Source: Hybos culiciformis (taxonomy: Eukaryota; Arthropoda; Insecta; Diptera; Hybotidae). From it: 64,000 bases of DNA. A program made the translations under genes and the position numbers. The notes below the pieces were generated by a model. That model had not been told where the DNA came from. It was given only the letters and a program-made list of their open reading frames with translations, and did no database searches. Where the stretch lies: the NCBI GenBank assembly GCA_964007475.1, contig OZ023273.1, forward strand, positions 16,319,922 through 16,383,921, given 5' to 3'. This document shows positions 24,601 through 37,326 of the stretch, in pieces (position 1 is the stretch's first letter; each line of letters opens with the position of its first letter).

Positions 24601-27600
24601 ATATTTGTTTCAATTAGGATTTAAATATTTTTAAATTTTAACTTTACAACAAATTGATAAATAATAATTTTGCATATTTAAAAACAAACTATATTTTCAA
24701 GTATATTTATTTATCATAATGGATGTCACATGATCACATGAATGACTTACGTTTAATAAATTATGTTATTTTATTTTTCATCTTTTCATAAACGACTTTT
24801 ACTTTTTGTGTTTTTTTGTTAACTTTGGAAAAACGTGAACATTTAAATTCCACATTTTTATTTATGTAAGTAAATTTAGGGCTACTTTTTAACACTTAAG
24901 TGAAAAATAAAACTTTTATTTTACTTTTCACCTCATCATTTTGTTTAAGATACGTGGAGTAATGAGTCATGTTGTAGGATGTTTTTGAACACAACCTATA
25001 ACTACGTACATAAATGTTTATTTAAAGAAATCAGTGTTTCATGAAATTACTCAATACAGCAATTATTACAAGCAATTGCTTCAAGTAGATTAACAATAAA
25101 ATTACAATAAATATAGAATTATAATTGAAATTAATTCAGGAGTACTTAGTTAAAAATCTTGGGAATATTGTTATTATATTTTATCATCAGCATTAAATTA
25201 GTAGAATATTTGAATGTGGGTTCTTTTTTATAACTGGATTTGATTTCAGTGCTGGCTATCAATAATTTTTGACTTTTAAACCATGAGCTTAAAAAATTTT
25301 ACTATTTTATTAATGAACCATTCCTGATTAATAATAAAAGAAACTGTTAATTTTTTTATATTTAAAAAAAATATAAACATTTTAATAAATCAGGTTTATT
25401 TTTTTGCAGCCAAAGTAATTACATACATATATCTTCTACCGCACATACTTGACCATTTAAAGTTTAATCTAAAATAATAAAAAATAATTGCTCCCACATT
25501 GTACTTTACACAACATAAAATGTACAATAAAACTATGGGTAAATTATAATATTTTCTTTCTGTTTTATAATTAATTTATTTATTAAGACAATATTAATAT
25601 AACTAAATTATGTATTTCAACCTAACAAAACGTATTTTAAAAATGTCAATAATTTAATTTTTGAAATAAAAGTCAAGGACAGGTTTAGTAAATAAATATT
25701 TTGCCGGTTTAAATTACTTTGATTTTGAATAAAAAATATTTACAATTAATGTTTTTAAAGAATTTATTTTAATATAAAAATGATTTTTTTTGTTCAGAAA
25801 GAAGCACATAATTGTTTAATGCTAGGCATAGGAATACTTTTTATTTTGTAACGTCAATACATGATAATTGTACGCATTAATTTTTTTTTTAAATAAGTTA
25901 TTAATGAAACCTGGAAACAATCAACTTTTGTAAAGAACTGAGTAATATATTCTTTAAATTTTTTATAATTTTTGAAAACTAACTTGATAAGATATTGAAT
26001 CGTTAAGACTCTTGAGAGTAATTACCTCTTTACACCTGTCATCGACAATATATTTTATTTTTATATTTAACAACATTTTAATAATCTCAATAGATAAAGC
26101 CAATAATTGAAAACCAAACTACTAAGAAGTTATGATACACTTTTTTCAGTTAACTTGAAATTTAAATTAAAATAATTTATTTTATAATTTTTCAACAGAC
26201 CAAAGTTACTATTTTAATTTAAAAACAAAAAATAAATACGTTGGCGCGTGAGATAAAATAAATGCCAATATGTTTAACTATTTTAAAAATATTCAAGCAA
26301 GTATAAATCTAACCACGTTTTTTAGTGTTTAATCATTATTTTAAAAAAAAAAAAAAAAACATTAAACGAATTTTGAAGCAAACATTAGCATAAAAAGAAT
26401 CAATTAAAACTTACAGGACTTAAGACATAATTGCGGAAAGCAATTTAGAAATAAAAAAAATTATTTAATAAATTGAGGTTTACATTTTCAAACTTGAATG
26501 ACCTCAATTTGATCAAGCAATTTGAGTAACAAAATATTTATGAATCAGGTTTGCGATTAGTTGATATCATAAATTTCTTTTCAAAACCTATTCCTGAGTA
26601 AATACACTACTCATAGTCATTAAAAATTTTATTCACTAACAATAAAATTCAAAATGAATCATTGACTGAATCAAAATAAAATATGAAAGTCAAAAAAAAA
26701 AAAAAAAAATCAATAGTAAAATTGAATACAACAATTACAAAACAGAAGCTATATTGGCTGTATAATTATTATTTTTAAGATATTAAAAAAAAAAGTTAAT
26801 TACAATCATTTAGATAAAAATTTTCGCAATAACTTAAATATATTATTAAAAACAGATGTTAACATAATAAACAGCATGAGTTATGTAAATTTAATCGATA
26901 AAATATTAATCAATCGTGATATTTCTATAACTGCATGTACTAAAAATAAAACATTCATAATTATTAGAATCATTAGTTTCTATTAATTCATCTTATGTTT
27001 GTTTGAAATATTATTATAAAAAAAATAATTACATATTTTAATGTTCTTCCTAGAATCCTTCGATCGAGGTCACTTAATAAAAATAAATTATTAGATAATA
27101 AATCAATCGTTGCAAAAAAAAAAAAAAGTATTTGTTACTAAATATTTTTCAAAATAATTTTGATGAAATTTTTCGATTGGAGTAAATCTATATTGTTGAA
27201 TGTCAAATTTGATTTGTTCGAGTAATTTTATATATTAAGCTTGTTTTGTTTTAATATATCTTATCAAATGAGTATAACTACGAAAGACTGCTAAAAAATT
27301 AGAAGAGACGCTTCTAAGGTATGAAAAGAAGTATCCACTAAGATTAAAATTTAAATTTACTGCCTATCTAATCTACCTGTATATCTCCGGTCCATCTAAT
27401 AAAAAAAATCTACTGTTTTTAAGGGTACAAATATTTGCAATAATATATGTATATTGTAATAATAATTCCCAAATATTTCCCAATGTTTTATTGCAACAAC
27501 AAAATACAAATAAATGAAATGAGTGTGCGTTGTGGATTTTTTGACGGGTTTCCATATTTCTAGTACAATTATAATTATATGCTTGCTTTAGTCTTACTAC

Positions 27601-27925
27601 AAATTTAATTTACAAGTTTTAATTTATTAACAAAACCAAAAACACCTTCTAATCAAATAGTACACAAAATTCGATAAATTATTTATATTTAATTCAATAT
27701 TAATTGTAACAAGGAGATAGTATTAAAATAAATAAGACAGATCAATTACAAACTTACATTCCTTTTATGGAAATTTATTTAAAATAAAACATAAAAATCC
27801 ACTTACTCATATTTTCATATTAAAGTTAAACAAAATATTTAAAAAAAAATGAACTACAAAAAAACGTATTGAATTTCTTTCAATATTTTTATATAAATTT
27901 GAATTTAAATTTTTGAAAAAAAAAT

Positions 27926-27988
27926 AAATAAATTCATCAAAATATATTTTTTTAATAAATAAATTCATCAAAATATATTTTTTTAATA
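27926..27988. repeat. 31-bp tandem duplication
   Basis: AATAAATTCATCAAAATATA followed by a T run is present twice back to back with a period of 31 bp and no visible differences over the core. It looks like a recent slippage or duplication event in non-coding DNA. Confidence 0.8.
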
Positions 27989-28632
27989 TTATGGGCGTTA
28001 AAAATACTTCTCAATGGCCTTAACAATGTTCCAACGGAAACGGTCAAATAAAATAAAATATGTACATGCTTAATTTTCTTATTTCTCTACAGCCTAGCCT
28101 CTAGCTAGACTATCAATAATCAAATAAATATGAATATCGTCATTATTATTTTCTTGTCATGTTTCACAAAATGTGTGGCAATCAAAACAAATATCACTAA
28201 TCTGGGGCGAAACAACATACATGTATTGATTTTATTTTTAGAATCAATTATTAGAATTTTAAAATAAAAATAAACATTTTTGGCCAAAGAAAAATGGCAT
28301 AAGAGAAAACTAATTGGGGAAAAATTATTACAAAAATATTTTTGTTAAACATAAATTTTTTTTGAAATTAATTTAAATATCTATGTAGTTTAATTGGAAA
28401 ATTTGTATAAATGTAAGCCTGAAAATTTTTTAATAAAATTTAATTAAATATATGTAGGTACATTTTTTAAAATTTAAATATGTTGAAAATGAAAAAAAAA
28501 AATAAAAATAAAAATAATCACAAACATTTGAACAGCTTTATTTTGAATTGTTTTCGAATCATTTTATTATTGAATTGACATTAGCTGAAATGTATTCAAT
28601 GAATTTTTAAAGCAAGAAGTTTTATAATAAAT

Positions 28633-28890
28633 GAGCCGTTTATTTTGAAAGTGGTTTAAGTCCATTTGTTCTTGTATTGAGATATTTAAGGTTTTGTGTT
28701 TGAATTGATTTAAAAATATACATTAATATTTCCATAAGCTAATTTTCAAGTGTCAAAATCAAAGCGGTTTTAATGATACTAGACTAAAATTGTTTATAAA
28801 TAAAAAGAATATATACTATTGTGCTTATTGTTATCATTAACTATTTTTTTTTGAAAAATGGACTTAAAACACTTTCAAAATAAACGGCTC
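28633..28890. mobile_element. 258-bp MITE with about 33-bp terminal inverted repeats
   Basis: The left end GAGCCGTTTATTTTGAAAGT continues to TTTAAGTCCATTT. The right end is its reverse complement with one or two differences and ends CGGCTC at 28890. The interior is AT-rich with no coding capacity. Length, terminal inverted repeats and lack of a transposase fit a non-autonomous DNA transposon. Flanks (AAAT/AAAT-like) do not give an unambiguous target-site duplication, so I do not assign a superfamily. Confidence 0.8.
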
Positions 28891-29738
28891 AAATATTAAA
28901 TTGACTTTTATAGGTGTACATAAATAGTGCCGTGTAATCAACTACATATCTTACTATTCAGTCGTTATTTTTTAATTTTTTTTATAGATTTTATCAAAAC
29001 GAAGATAAATTAAAAAAAAAAAAAATTTGAAAAAAAAAACTCATGATTTCTTTTGACAGAAGAAAAAAATATTTTTAATATTATATCAGTATATAATATC
29101 ACAGCATATATAACAAACAGCCTACCTACACTATAAATTTCGAAATAATATTAAAAAAAATTAAAAATTAATGCATTTTAATTTTTCTTTGTCAACAAAT
29201 AATTTTAATGATTGACAAAAATAAAAATCAATTTAATTTCTTTTTGATATTTTTAAATAGGTAATTGTTGTTTATTGTTTTTTACTTTCAATTTCATTTT
29301 AAAACATTACAAAAAATTTACATTGAGTTGAAAACAAAAAAAAAATTTAAAGATCCGGCCTTTTCACCACCTACCAAACAATTGAAGTATAAAAAGAATT
29401 AACTTTTTATTTAACATATATCGGGTTAATACAAAAGGATGACGAACAAGAAAAATTTTTTTTTCTCTTCTTCTTTAACATGAATGTACGGAAGGTAGGT
29501 ATTCACTTTGTTAATATGTATTATCATGAAGAAATAATTTTATATGCATACGGAAATTAACATTAAAAATTTTCTTTTTTTTATTTTTAATTCATTTTAC
29601 TTTTCTCTTAAAAAAAATCTTTTTTTTTTCAATTTAAGCTAACTTTAAAATCTCATAAAAAAAACCTATTATTATTTTCAATTAATATGATACACAGATT
29701 GGGCAGTTTTCGTTTACTACAAATTTTAACACATAAAG

Positions 29739-30153
29739 GTATAAACACAAAATTGGGGATACAAGCTACAAACGACTGCCAAATAAAAATAGCCATCGTA
29801 TATTTATATGAGAGTGAACACAATTGGAGCTACTGGCTACAAGCGACTTTATCGCCGGGCGACAAAATAGAAATTTTTCTATTTTTGTATCCCGGCTACA
29901 GTTTCAACAACTGATAATCATTTGTCAAACTGTAATTTTTAAATACAAATTCAAAAATTAAAAAAGACATTTGAAATGTAAAAAATAATTTAAATTGTGG
30001 AAATCTTTAAATTAATAAATTTTGTTAGTTTTTTTTTCCATAACTTTAGCAACAAAAATAATATCGTCGTCGGGGTTATTGTGTTTATTCCAGCAATATA
30101 TCTGTCGCTAGTAGCTGTCGATCTATCCTGTAGCCCGAATTGTGTTTTTAAAC
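29739..30153. mobile_element. Foldback/MITE-like element of about 415 bp
   Basis: The left end (GGTATAAACACAAAATTGGGG then ATACA) and the reverse complement of the right end (GGTTTAAAAACACAATTCGGG then CTACA) are imperfect terminal inverted repeats. The motifs CGAC, GCTAC and CGACAG recur inside. A perfect-looking smaller hairpin, GCCGGGCGACAAAATAGAAA against its near reverse complement, lies at 29854-29896. The 75-codon open frame at 29687-29914 crosses the element boundary and the hairpin, so it is not considered a gene. Confidence 0.6.
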
Positions 30154-30845
30154 CTTAATATATGTATTAATTAGCTTCCAAATTAGCCTTAATTCAAAAT
30201 ATGATTAATCTAACATATTTCAATAAAAAAATGAAAAAAAAAATTGTTTTATTTAATTTTTTGGGTTTGGATTTAGTGTAGGATTTAAACATAATATTAC
30301 AATAAAAATAAAACAATTTCCTATAATTCTAAATAAATTAAAGGTGTAAATTACATCAATTATAACGGCAATAAGTATTTTTTTTCGTTATTTTTTGACA
30401 AAATTGAAAAAAGTGAAACTAACCGTATATATTCTAAAATAACAAAAAAAAAAAACCTTCAAGCTATTTCTTGTTTTCATAGTACATAATTTCATTATAC
30501 ATAGTACATTAAATAAAAAAAACATTTTTGTCATTTTGTTTCTCTAATTTTCACAACACACAAATCTAAATAAGTACTTAAACTTTCTATTATTTTTTTT
30601 TATGACACTTTTTATAATAGCAAATTTCTCAGTTCAGAAGTATTATAAAGATAAAAAAAAAATTGTATTCAAATAAAGAAAAAATCAAAGACCTAATCAA
30701 TTTTTTTGTATAATCATTATCAATATTTATTTTTTATTATAAATAGATCTGTACTTTAAATATTATAATTTTTAAATTAATGAAAAAACAATTTAGTTTT
30801 TTATTAATTTTTCGAACTTCATCAACGTCATAACCAACCTATGTC

Positions 30846-30889
30846 CATAAAGTAAGTATAAATAAGAGGAATTCAGTCCATACAAAAAC
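30846..30889. repeat. Solo arm related to the 63-kb foldback element
   Basis: About 44 bp starting CATAAAGTAAGTATAAATAA match the left arm of the element at 63001-63194 with roughly four differences, including single-base indels. No second arm was found nearby, so this is a truncated or decayed copy. It shows that the 63-kb element is a dispersed family, not a one-off palindrome. Confidence 0.7.
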
Positions 30890-31095
30890 TTCAAATTTTA
30901 AAATGTCTAAAAGAATTAGATTGATATCCCAGTCTTATTATGCGGAGAGAAAAAAGAAAAAAATTTCTCTAAAAACATTCTCTTCAATGAATTTTTTTGT
31001 CAGTAGTGATAATAATAAATTCTAAATTTTCATTTATTATTGATATTGTGCATTATTTATTTTTTCTAAGTATTTGTATTTTGTGTATGCAGTAT

Positions 31096-31504
31096 TACCC
31101 CCAGGTTAGACTGGATTTTTTTACTATCTTGACGAAGATAGTAGTTGAATGTATTGGTGAAATTTTATTACTTTATTAATTGTCAATTTACTATCTTCTC
31201 TACTAGCAGGATTTAAATCAAGACAGTTGAGAAGATAGTTGAATGGATAATCAGTCAGAAAAAAAGAACAAATATTTTTTTATTACTTTAACAATACAAA
31301 ATTAAAAATTGTATGCCTTGTTTTTTTTTTATCACTGTACTAAAAAAAAAAAAAAAGAAATTTAATACAAAAAAATGAAAACATGATAAAAATCTTGATA
31401 GAAATCAGGATAGTAAAAAGACACTCAATCAACTATCTTCTTACAAACACAGATAAAAAACACATACAATGATCAGCTTACTATCCAGTCTAATCTCTGC
31501 GTTA
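31096..31504. mobile_element. Tc1/mariner-type MITE bounded by TA
   Basis: The ends share the inverted repeat GGTTAGACTGGAT (left, from 31104) and GATTAGACTGGATAG (reverse complement of the right end, 31483-31499). A TA dinucleotide bounds the element on both sides, as expected for TA-target elements. Subterminal GAAGATAGT(A)GTTGAATG-like sequences are also inverted. No transposase frame is inside; the 60-codon frame at 30997-31179 spans the border and is not real. Reading inward, the right end starts TAACGCAGAGATTAGAC, similar to the end of the larger element at 32198-33376, which suggests one family. Confidence 0.7.
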
Positions 31505-31679
31505 TGCCATTGTACACCTATTTCATAAAGTAAAGTATCTGCCATAGAAAATTTATTTCGTCCCGCCAAAAAATCTATGTTTTTTTTTACTCAAAATCTA
31601 TCATTGTGTTGGATAAAAATGATCAGGGATGAGATGGTTGCTTTTTTAAAAGTTACGAAATAAAACAAGACTTTTAATT

Positions 31680-31994
31680 TTATAAACTCATCACAGACAA
31701 CATTTTATTTCTATTTTTTCTAATTTTTACATTTTTATTAAAAAAATTTAAAATGAAATATATGCGCTCACGTATGAAAAAATGAATTAAATAAATTTTA
31801 TTGAAATTTTCACAACATTTGAAATTACATTCAACGTTTGTAAGAAGGGAAGCTAATTTACTTACTAAATTATTTTCTGTTACATGTAAATCGAAATTTT
31901 CAGCAAACTTATCCTGTAATATTTTAATATAATTAAGAAAGTTTTTAGGAGGAACTGTTAATTTACATTTTTCAAACTGTTTAAAATTCATCAA
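31680..31994 (-). pseudogene. Fragment resembling a P/THAP9-type transposase C-terminus
   Basis: A 104-codon frame starts at ATG 31994. Its sequence is less low-complexity than the chance frames around it: it has LTVPPKNFLNYIKILQDKF near residues 12-30, then Cys-rich ECNFKCC, then HFFIRERIYFILNFFNK. The order of an L(T/S)xPS-like segment, an amphipathic helix and an (F/L)I(x)xRIY helix recalls the C-terminal part of P-element/THAP9-like transposases, recognised from memory of the family and not by alignment. No THAP zinc finger or catalytic region lies nearby, so it is at best a relic. It lies between two inverted-repeat elements in a transposon-rich block. It could be a chance frame. Confidence 0.35.
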
Positions 31995-32197
31995 ATTGAG
32001 AACTAAAAAATTGGTAAAAGTTAATTTAAATTATTATTTTAATTTCTCACATTTAAATCACTATCGGTTGAAATTCAAATTAGCTTTAAGCTTTAAAAAA
32101 AATTCTCACATCCTTAAAATCTTAATTTTTCGAAAAACAAAAATCATATGATTTTTATTTATTAGTATTGAGTATTTAAGGGAAACTATGACGCGCT

Positions 32198-33376
32198 TAA
32201 CTTGGGGTTTACATTGGATGTTTTTGAAGATTATTTCGAAGATGTTTTTTCAATGTGTGTGTAAAAATTGTGTAAAACGAAAAAATCTTCATTTTAGTCT
32301 AGACTAAAAATCTTGCTTAAAATGTTAATTATTTTCTGTCAAATAAAAAGAAAAAATTGAATTCGAAAAAAAATTGACAAAGCGGGAATGTCAAAGACCT
32401 AAAAAGTAAATAAAAGGAAAACTGAAAACATAAATAAATTATTTGATTATGTCGATGCCGACTCAATTCACAGCTGACTGTTTAAATTAAGAATTTTCTT
32501 CAACGACTGCTAATTTATTGACGTGAAATAAATATTATTTATTCAATTCAATATTTATAGACAAATATTTAAATAGTTTTTCGTATTAAACAGAATAAAT
32601 AATTTTTAAATGTTTTAATTGTATCGAATCTTTGATGAATCTTCTTTGTTTGTTTACAAATTAAAATAGGCAGTTTAAAAAAATAACCAAATAATTTTAT
32701 TCAAATAATTAATACATTTTTATTTATATAAATTTTAATTTCTATATTTTTTTTATTTTGGTAATAGGTTAAGCCCGGGTGTCGTTAAAACAGAATTTAG
32801 CAACAGAACAGAATCAGCGACAGAGAAATTTATTCTGTTACTGAAATTCTGGTCAGAATCTTATGAGATTGCTGCCTTTAAAACAGAAAGAGAATCAGGA
32901 TTTGAAATTTGTGTTCAAAAAAAATTTGAAATTTAAAAAACGTAAATAAACAAAGACAAAAAAAAAAATAAAATTAAATTCAATTGACATTCTGGCAACA
33001 GAAACAGAAAATAACCTCGTTTGAGGTTATTCAAATTCTGTGGACAGAATGAATTTTTCTGTCGCTAAATTCTGTTGTATTATTCTGTCGCAGAATAAAT
33101 TTTGTTCAAATGTATGGGATTCTGTTTCTGTTGCATCCCGGCTGAAAAAGATAATAAAATTATGTTCACTACCGGCCAACCTTATTTTCTTTCCAATTTT
33201 ATCGACTTCGTATCCATGACTTTATTATATTTATTTAAAAATTGACACATTTTAGTTCGACTAAAATCTAGATTTTAGTCTGGACAGTGAAAACTATTTC
33301 GAAGATTTTTACGAAAATACATTCAAAAAACATCTTCGAAATAATCTTCAAAAACATCTAGTATAAACGCTGCGTA
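32198..33376. mobile_element. 1.2-kb TA-bounded inverted-repeat DNA element
   Basis: Arms of about 60-70 bp at 32198-32268 and 33306-33376 are inverted copies. The core GATGTTTTTGAAGATTATTT continues through CGAAGATGTTTTTT without change in both. Ends are TA followed by ACTTGGGGTTTACATT (left) and CGCAGCGTTTATACTA (right, read inward). Palindromic TTTAGTCTAGACTAAA-like motifs lie just inside both arms (about 32293-32308 and 33253-33284). There is no transposase frame, so it is non-autonomous. A second inverted-repeat element (32772-33143) lies inside it. The well-kept arms suggest recent activity or gene-conversion-like maintenance. Confidence 0.75.
32772..33143. mobile_element. Nested element rich in ACAGAAT/CTGTCGC repeats
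   Basis: Left end AGCCCGGGTGTCGTTAAAAC then AGAAT, and reverse complement of the right end AGCCGGGATGCAACAGAAAC then AGAAT, form imperfect terminal inverted repeats. The interior has many copies of ACAGAAT or its complement and GCGACAGA variants, and a perfect small palindrome AATAACCTC-GTTT-GAGGTTATT near 33013-33031. It sits inside the element at 32198-33376. The end motif ATCCCGGCT is also present in the element at 29739-30153, so the two may be related. Confidence 0.6.
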
Positions 33377-36300
33377 AGGCCAAATAAATGTAAACAATGC
33401 ATTTATTTTATAAAAGAACCAGGTGACTATGATAATTTTTTGTCTTTACAAAAAATTAAAAAAATTGTAAAATATAAGTAATTTTACGGTTTTCAAAAAT
33501 TTTAAAAATAAGAAAATAGTTTTAAGTCGAAAATAAAACGAAATGAACTCACTTTGTTCTTAAAAAAGTACTTAATTTTGGATTTTAAAAAAACCTGCGA
33601 AAAAAAATTAAGTAAAAGGAATCAGAAAGGAATCAGAGTTAAAAAAAACAAAATAGAGAAATTTTATGTTCTCTATTTTTTTGGGATATCAATAATTATG
33701 AAAAAAAAATTAAAAATTCAATTTGTACAATTTGTATAGGACTAAAATTTCTAGATATACATATTTTTTGCCATGTCTTTGGTTACTCTTGTTCTAATTT
33801 ATTTCAAACGACTACCATTCTAGCAATAGTTGTATTAATTGTACGAATTAAAAAAAAGAACTTCTGAAATAATATAAAAAAAAAAATTTAAAATATAATC
33901 TTATAAATATACGCTTTTTGTCGAAATCATTTTGTAGTTAAATTATTGCACACTTGTTCGAAAAGCCTATTCCTCATTCATTTTCAAATAAATAACTTCA
34001 AATTCATATTTGCTTATATTACCAGTCTTATTTTTAATTTTAATCATTTCTAAGCGATAAAAATTAAAAAAAATATTGTAATTTCCCTACTCATAAATAA
34101 AATATAAAATTTAAATTCTTAGAATAATTCATTTAATTAATCTAAATAAAATAACAAATGACAAGAAGTTATTATTATTTAACAAGTAACAGGAAAATGA
34201 TAAACATCTCTTTACTTAGTTGTATTTAATTTTATTTTATTCGACATTTTCAGTTAATCAGCGAGAAATTAAGACAAAAAAAAAAATTTGGTAAAAAAAA
34301 AAATTGCGTTACATAAAAATTGCAAATAGTATTTAAATTAATAAAAACTAAAATTATATTTTTTGAAAATAATTTGCAGGCTAGAGAAACATTTTTGTTA
34401 TTGTTGGATCTGGGATAATTCATTTTATAATTTAATGAAACTTTTTATTTTTATCAAATATGTTCCCTATCATTATCAATGACTTGCAACACACACTGTA
34501 AAATATATCAATTTTGCCTTTTATTAATCTAACACATATACACCAAGAGTCTAAGAACGACACAGAAAGTATATCTTTTAATCTAATAACTTTAAAATAA
34601 ATATGAAAACTTTAAAAAAAATTGTTTTCTCTCTTTATGTTTGAAATTTATTATTAAAAAGAAAACATATTTGTAAAAGTAAATAACTTAAAAGTGTTTA
34701 CGTTAATGAAAGAGGGTGTAAATACTATCAAGCTAAAAGTAAATAAGCAAATAATTTAAATGAATCAATTAAGAATTCTAACGATCAGAATATAAATATT
34801 TAAAAAAAAAAGAAACTTAGGAAATTAGAAGTAGATTAATAAGGTTTCCAAAAAAAATATATAATATCTAACATATAATGTAAGCGATCTCTGATTCTCT
34901 GTCTGTCTGCCTTTAATACTTCTATCTGTTTTAAACTTCTTCAAATTTCATAGATAGAAGCATTCGGGCTTAAATTTCAGTCAAATCATATTATTCTTTC
35001 TAAAGTTTTTATTTTTTTATTTATATAATATTATTTGTCAATTTAAGTGAAAACTACAAATTAAAGGAGCCTTGATCGTTTGAGATTTAGAACTAATTTT
35101 ACATCGGAACAGTATAATTTAAAATAGATATCCTAGAAAACCAAAACATATTAAATTTTACAATATGTGTATGCACTAAAATTGCAATAACCCAGAAACT
35201 TAAATTGAAATATTAAGAGGAAATGGAATGTTATATTACAAATTCATTGAATATGTGCATTTTTAGAATAATTATTAAAATTACCAATTTAAAATAATTT
35301 TAGAATTAAAAAATAGTTTTTCCTAAATCATAAAAATTTTATAGAATACAAAGCAAGGATTTAAATATTAAAATAAAATATTGATTTTTAATGTAATCAA
35401 AATTTATGAATTTATGTTTATATATATACATCCATTCCATATATTTCTAATTAACATAAATTTTTTATAATTGAATTTAAGAAAAATTATACAAATGACA
35501 AAAAAAAAAAAGAATTAAACCGTTTAATTCGTGATTATTCCTAAAAAGGAATTCATTTACAGTTTCATTATTATTATTATTATTTGCTTTTAAAGAAAAA
35601 CATTGATGATTGCTGTCTGGATGATATTTAATTTTGAATTTTTTTGTTTTTTATTCTCTTCACAACGGACAAAAGAATTTTAACAATGATTAATACAGAT
35701 TTCTTTGTAATTTAAAAAAAAAAATATATATATATGTATATTATATATATATATATATTCAGGAAGTGTTGGCAATGTGTGTGGCATTATCGGGATATGC
35801 ATGACTTCAACCCACCTTCACAAATTTATCAGAGAAATTTCATTTTAAAGAAAAAGAAAATTACTTTTTAATGAGTGTTGCAAAAAAAAAAAAAAAAACA
35901 ACAAAAAACTCATTTAATTAATAAACAGTTCTTTTTGTATCTTGTCCTGAATATTACTTTATAGGTTTTCAGATTTCCTGGTCATAACATAAAAAAAAAA
36001 ATGAATAAATTTTATGGAGTTTTTTTTTTAGGAATACATGTAGGTTCATATAATATTTAATACATTACTTCGGTTTGGCAATTCAATTTAGGTTATTAGG
36101 TCATAATTTCCTGAATACTGTGTGACGTTTCAGTTAATAAAGAAATTAAATTTTATGTGTAAGATAAAACGTAAATAACTTTGTTGACTAAACTCTTTTT
36201 TCTGAAGAAACATTCATTCCAACTTATTAATTTAGTTAATATTGTTTTTATTTGATTGTGAAAATTTCAAAAATAAGTTACTTACTTTACGTTCGCCAGA

Positions 36301-37326
36301 CTTTTTCATTCAGCCACAACTATAAAAACGTAAATAAATATTTCCGTTTCCATTATTTTCAAAATTCTCAGTAGGTACGATTTATTCATTTAAAATACTG
36401 ATGAACAATTTAGGTACCCAAAATAAATTGAGAATCTATTATATTTTTTATAATTATATACACATATATTTTGCACCCACAACATTAAAAATTTTACCTC
36501 ATGTTTCATTTATTCAATAGTTTAATTTGATTTGGATGAAGAAAAAAATCATCAAAATTATTTTCTATTTCAAAGATCTAAAACTTTTAGCGGTTACTTC
36601 AAAAACAAGATATTTTCACAAAAATTTTTTATGTACCTATTATTTTATGAATATAATTAAATTATTAGGATTTCTTGTTAATAATGTAATAATTTTTATT
36701 CTTTAGCATTAGGTTATTCACAGACTAATAATATACATATCTTGGAAAAAAATATATATAATAATTTAGTGAGTTAAGCTCATAGGCAATCAAATGGAGT
36801 AAACTTTAAAACTTTAAAACATGTACACGAAATAAATTGATTGAGGGTGGGGATTAAGTTTTGACAATAAATCAGATTTGATTTATTTCCCTTCCGTTTT
36901 CAATTCTTAATATAAGATAATTTTTAAATGTTATAAATGAATTTTATACGCTTAAATTTCAATTTTCAGTAAAAAAATTTGAATACATTCTTGATTACGA
37001 GCTCTAATGGATACAATTATGTTGGGGTGAAATTGAAAAATTAAATTAAATTTTAAAATAAAACTGTTAAAACATAAATTATATTTTTTCAAGACAATTG
37101 ATAAACTTGTTTTTGAAAGAAGAGTATGATTTACAAGGAAGAAAGAATTTAAATTAGAAAATTTTCCTTTTTAATATTGCATTTTCATTTCGTCATAGTT
37201 CCTTGACAGTTCTCTACTTATATGTACGCACCAAAGTTTGTCAAAATAAAATGTTATTTCTATCAATTACTATCGTAATTTGCATCTAGTTTTAATTTGA
37301 ATTTTTTGTAAAATATTGTACGTGTA
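33377..37326. other. AT-rich non-coding DNA, no gene seen
   Basis: No frame with coding character was found. The 61-codon frame at 33554-33739 is Lys-rich translation of A-runs. An AT microsatellite occupies about 35723-35758, directly followed by a less AT-rich 70-bp segment (35760-35830) with no open frame. If exons at 39 kb and 14 kb belong to one gene, this is intron. Confidence 0.55.

Larger units (their letters stand above)
14124..28632. other. Intron/intergenic DNA, homopolymer-rich, no exon recognised
   Basis: No coding exon is supported. Segment about 16930-18680 is exceptionally rich in alternating poly-A and poly-T runs of 8-17 bases. Inside it, 18275-18360 is less AT-rich and on the minus strand carries TCAGTC resembling an insect initiator, so it might be a leader exon or promoter for the coding exon at 14123. 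That is speculation. A 31-bp tandem duplication lies at 27926-27988. A short CCTAACC-type string at 20488-20507 resembles the insect telomere repeat but is not repeated. Open frames at 15085-15288, 16246-16473, 18371-18583, 19404-19643 and 27373-27555 look like chance. Confidence 0.55.

Noticed and set aside
29687..29914. 75-codon plus-strand frame, less AT-biased than most
   Set aside because: It crosses the border of an inverted-repeat element and its internal hairpin, so the composition comes from the element.
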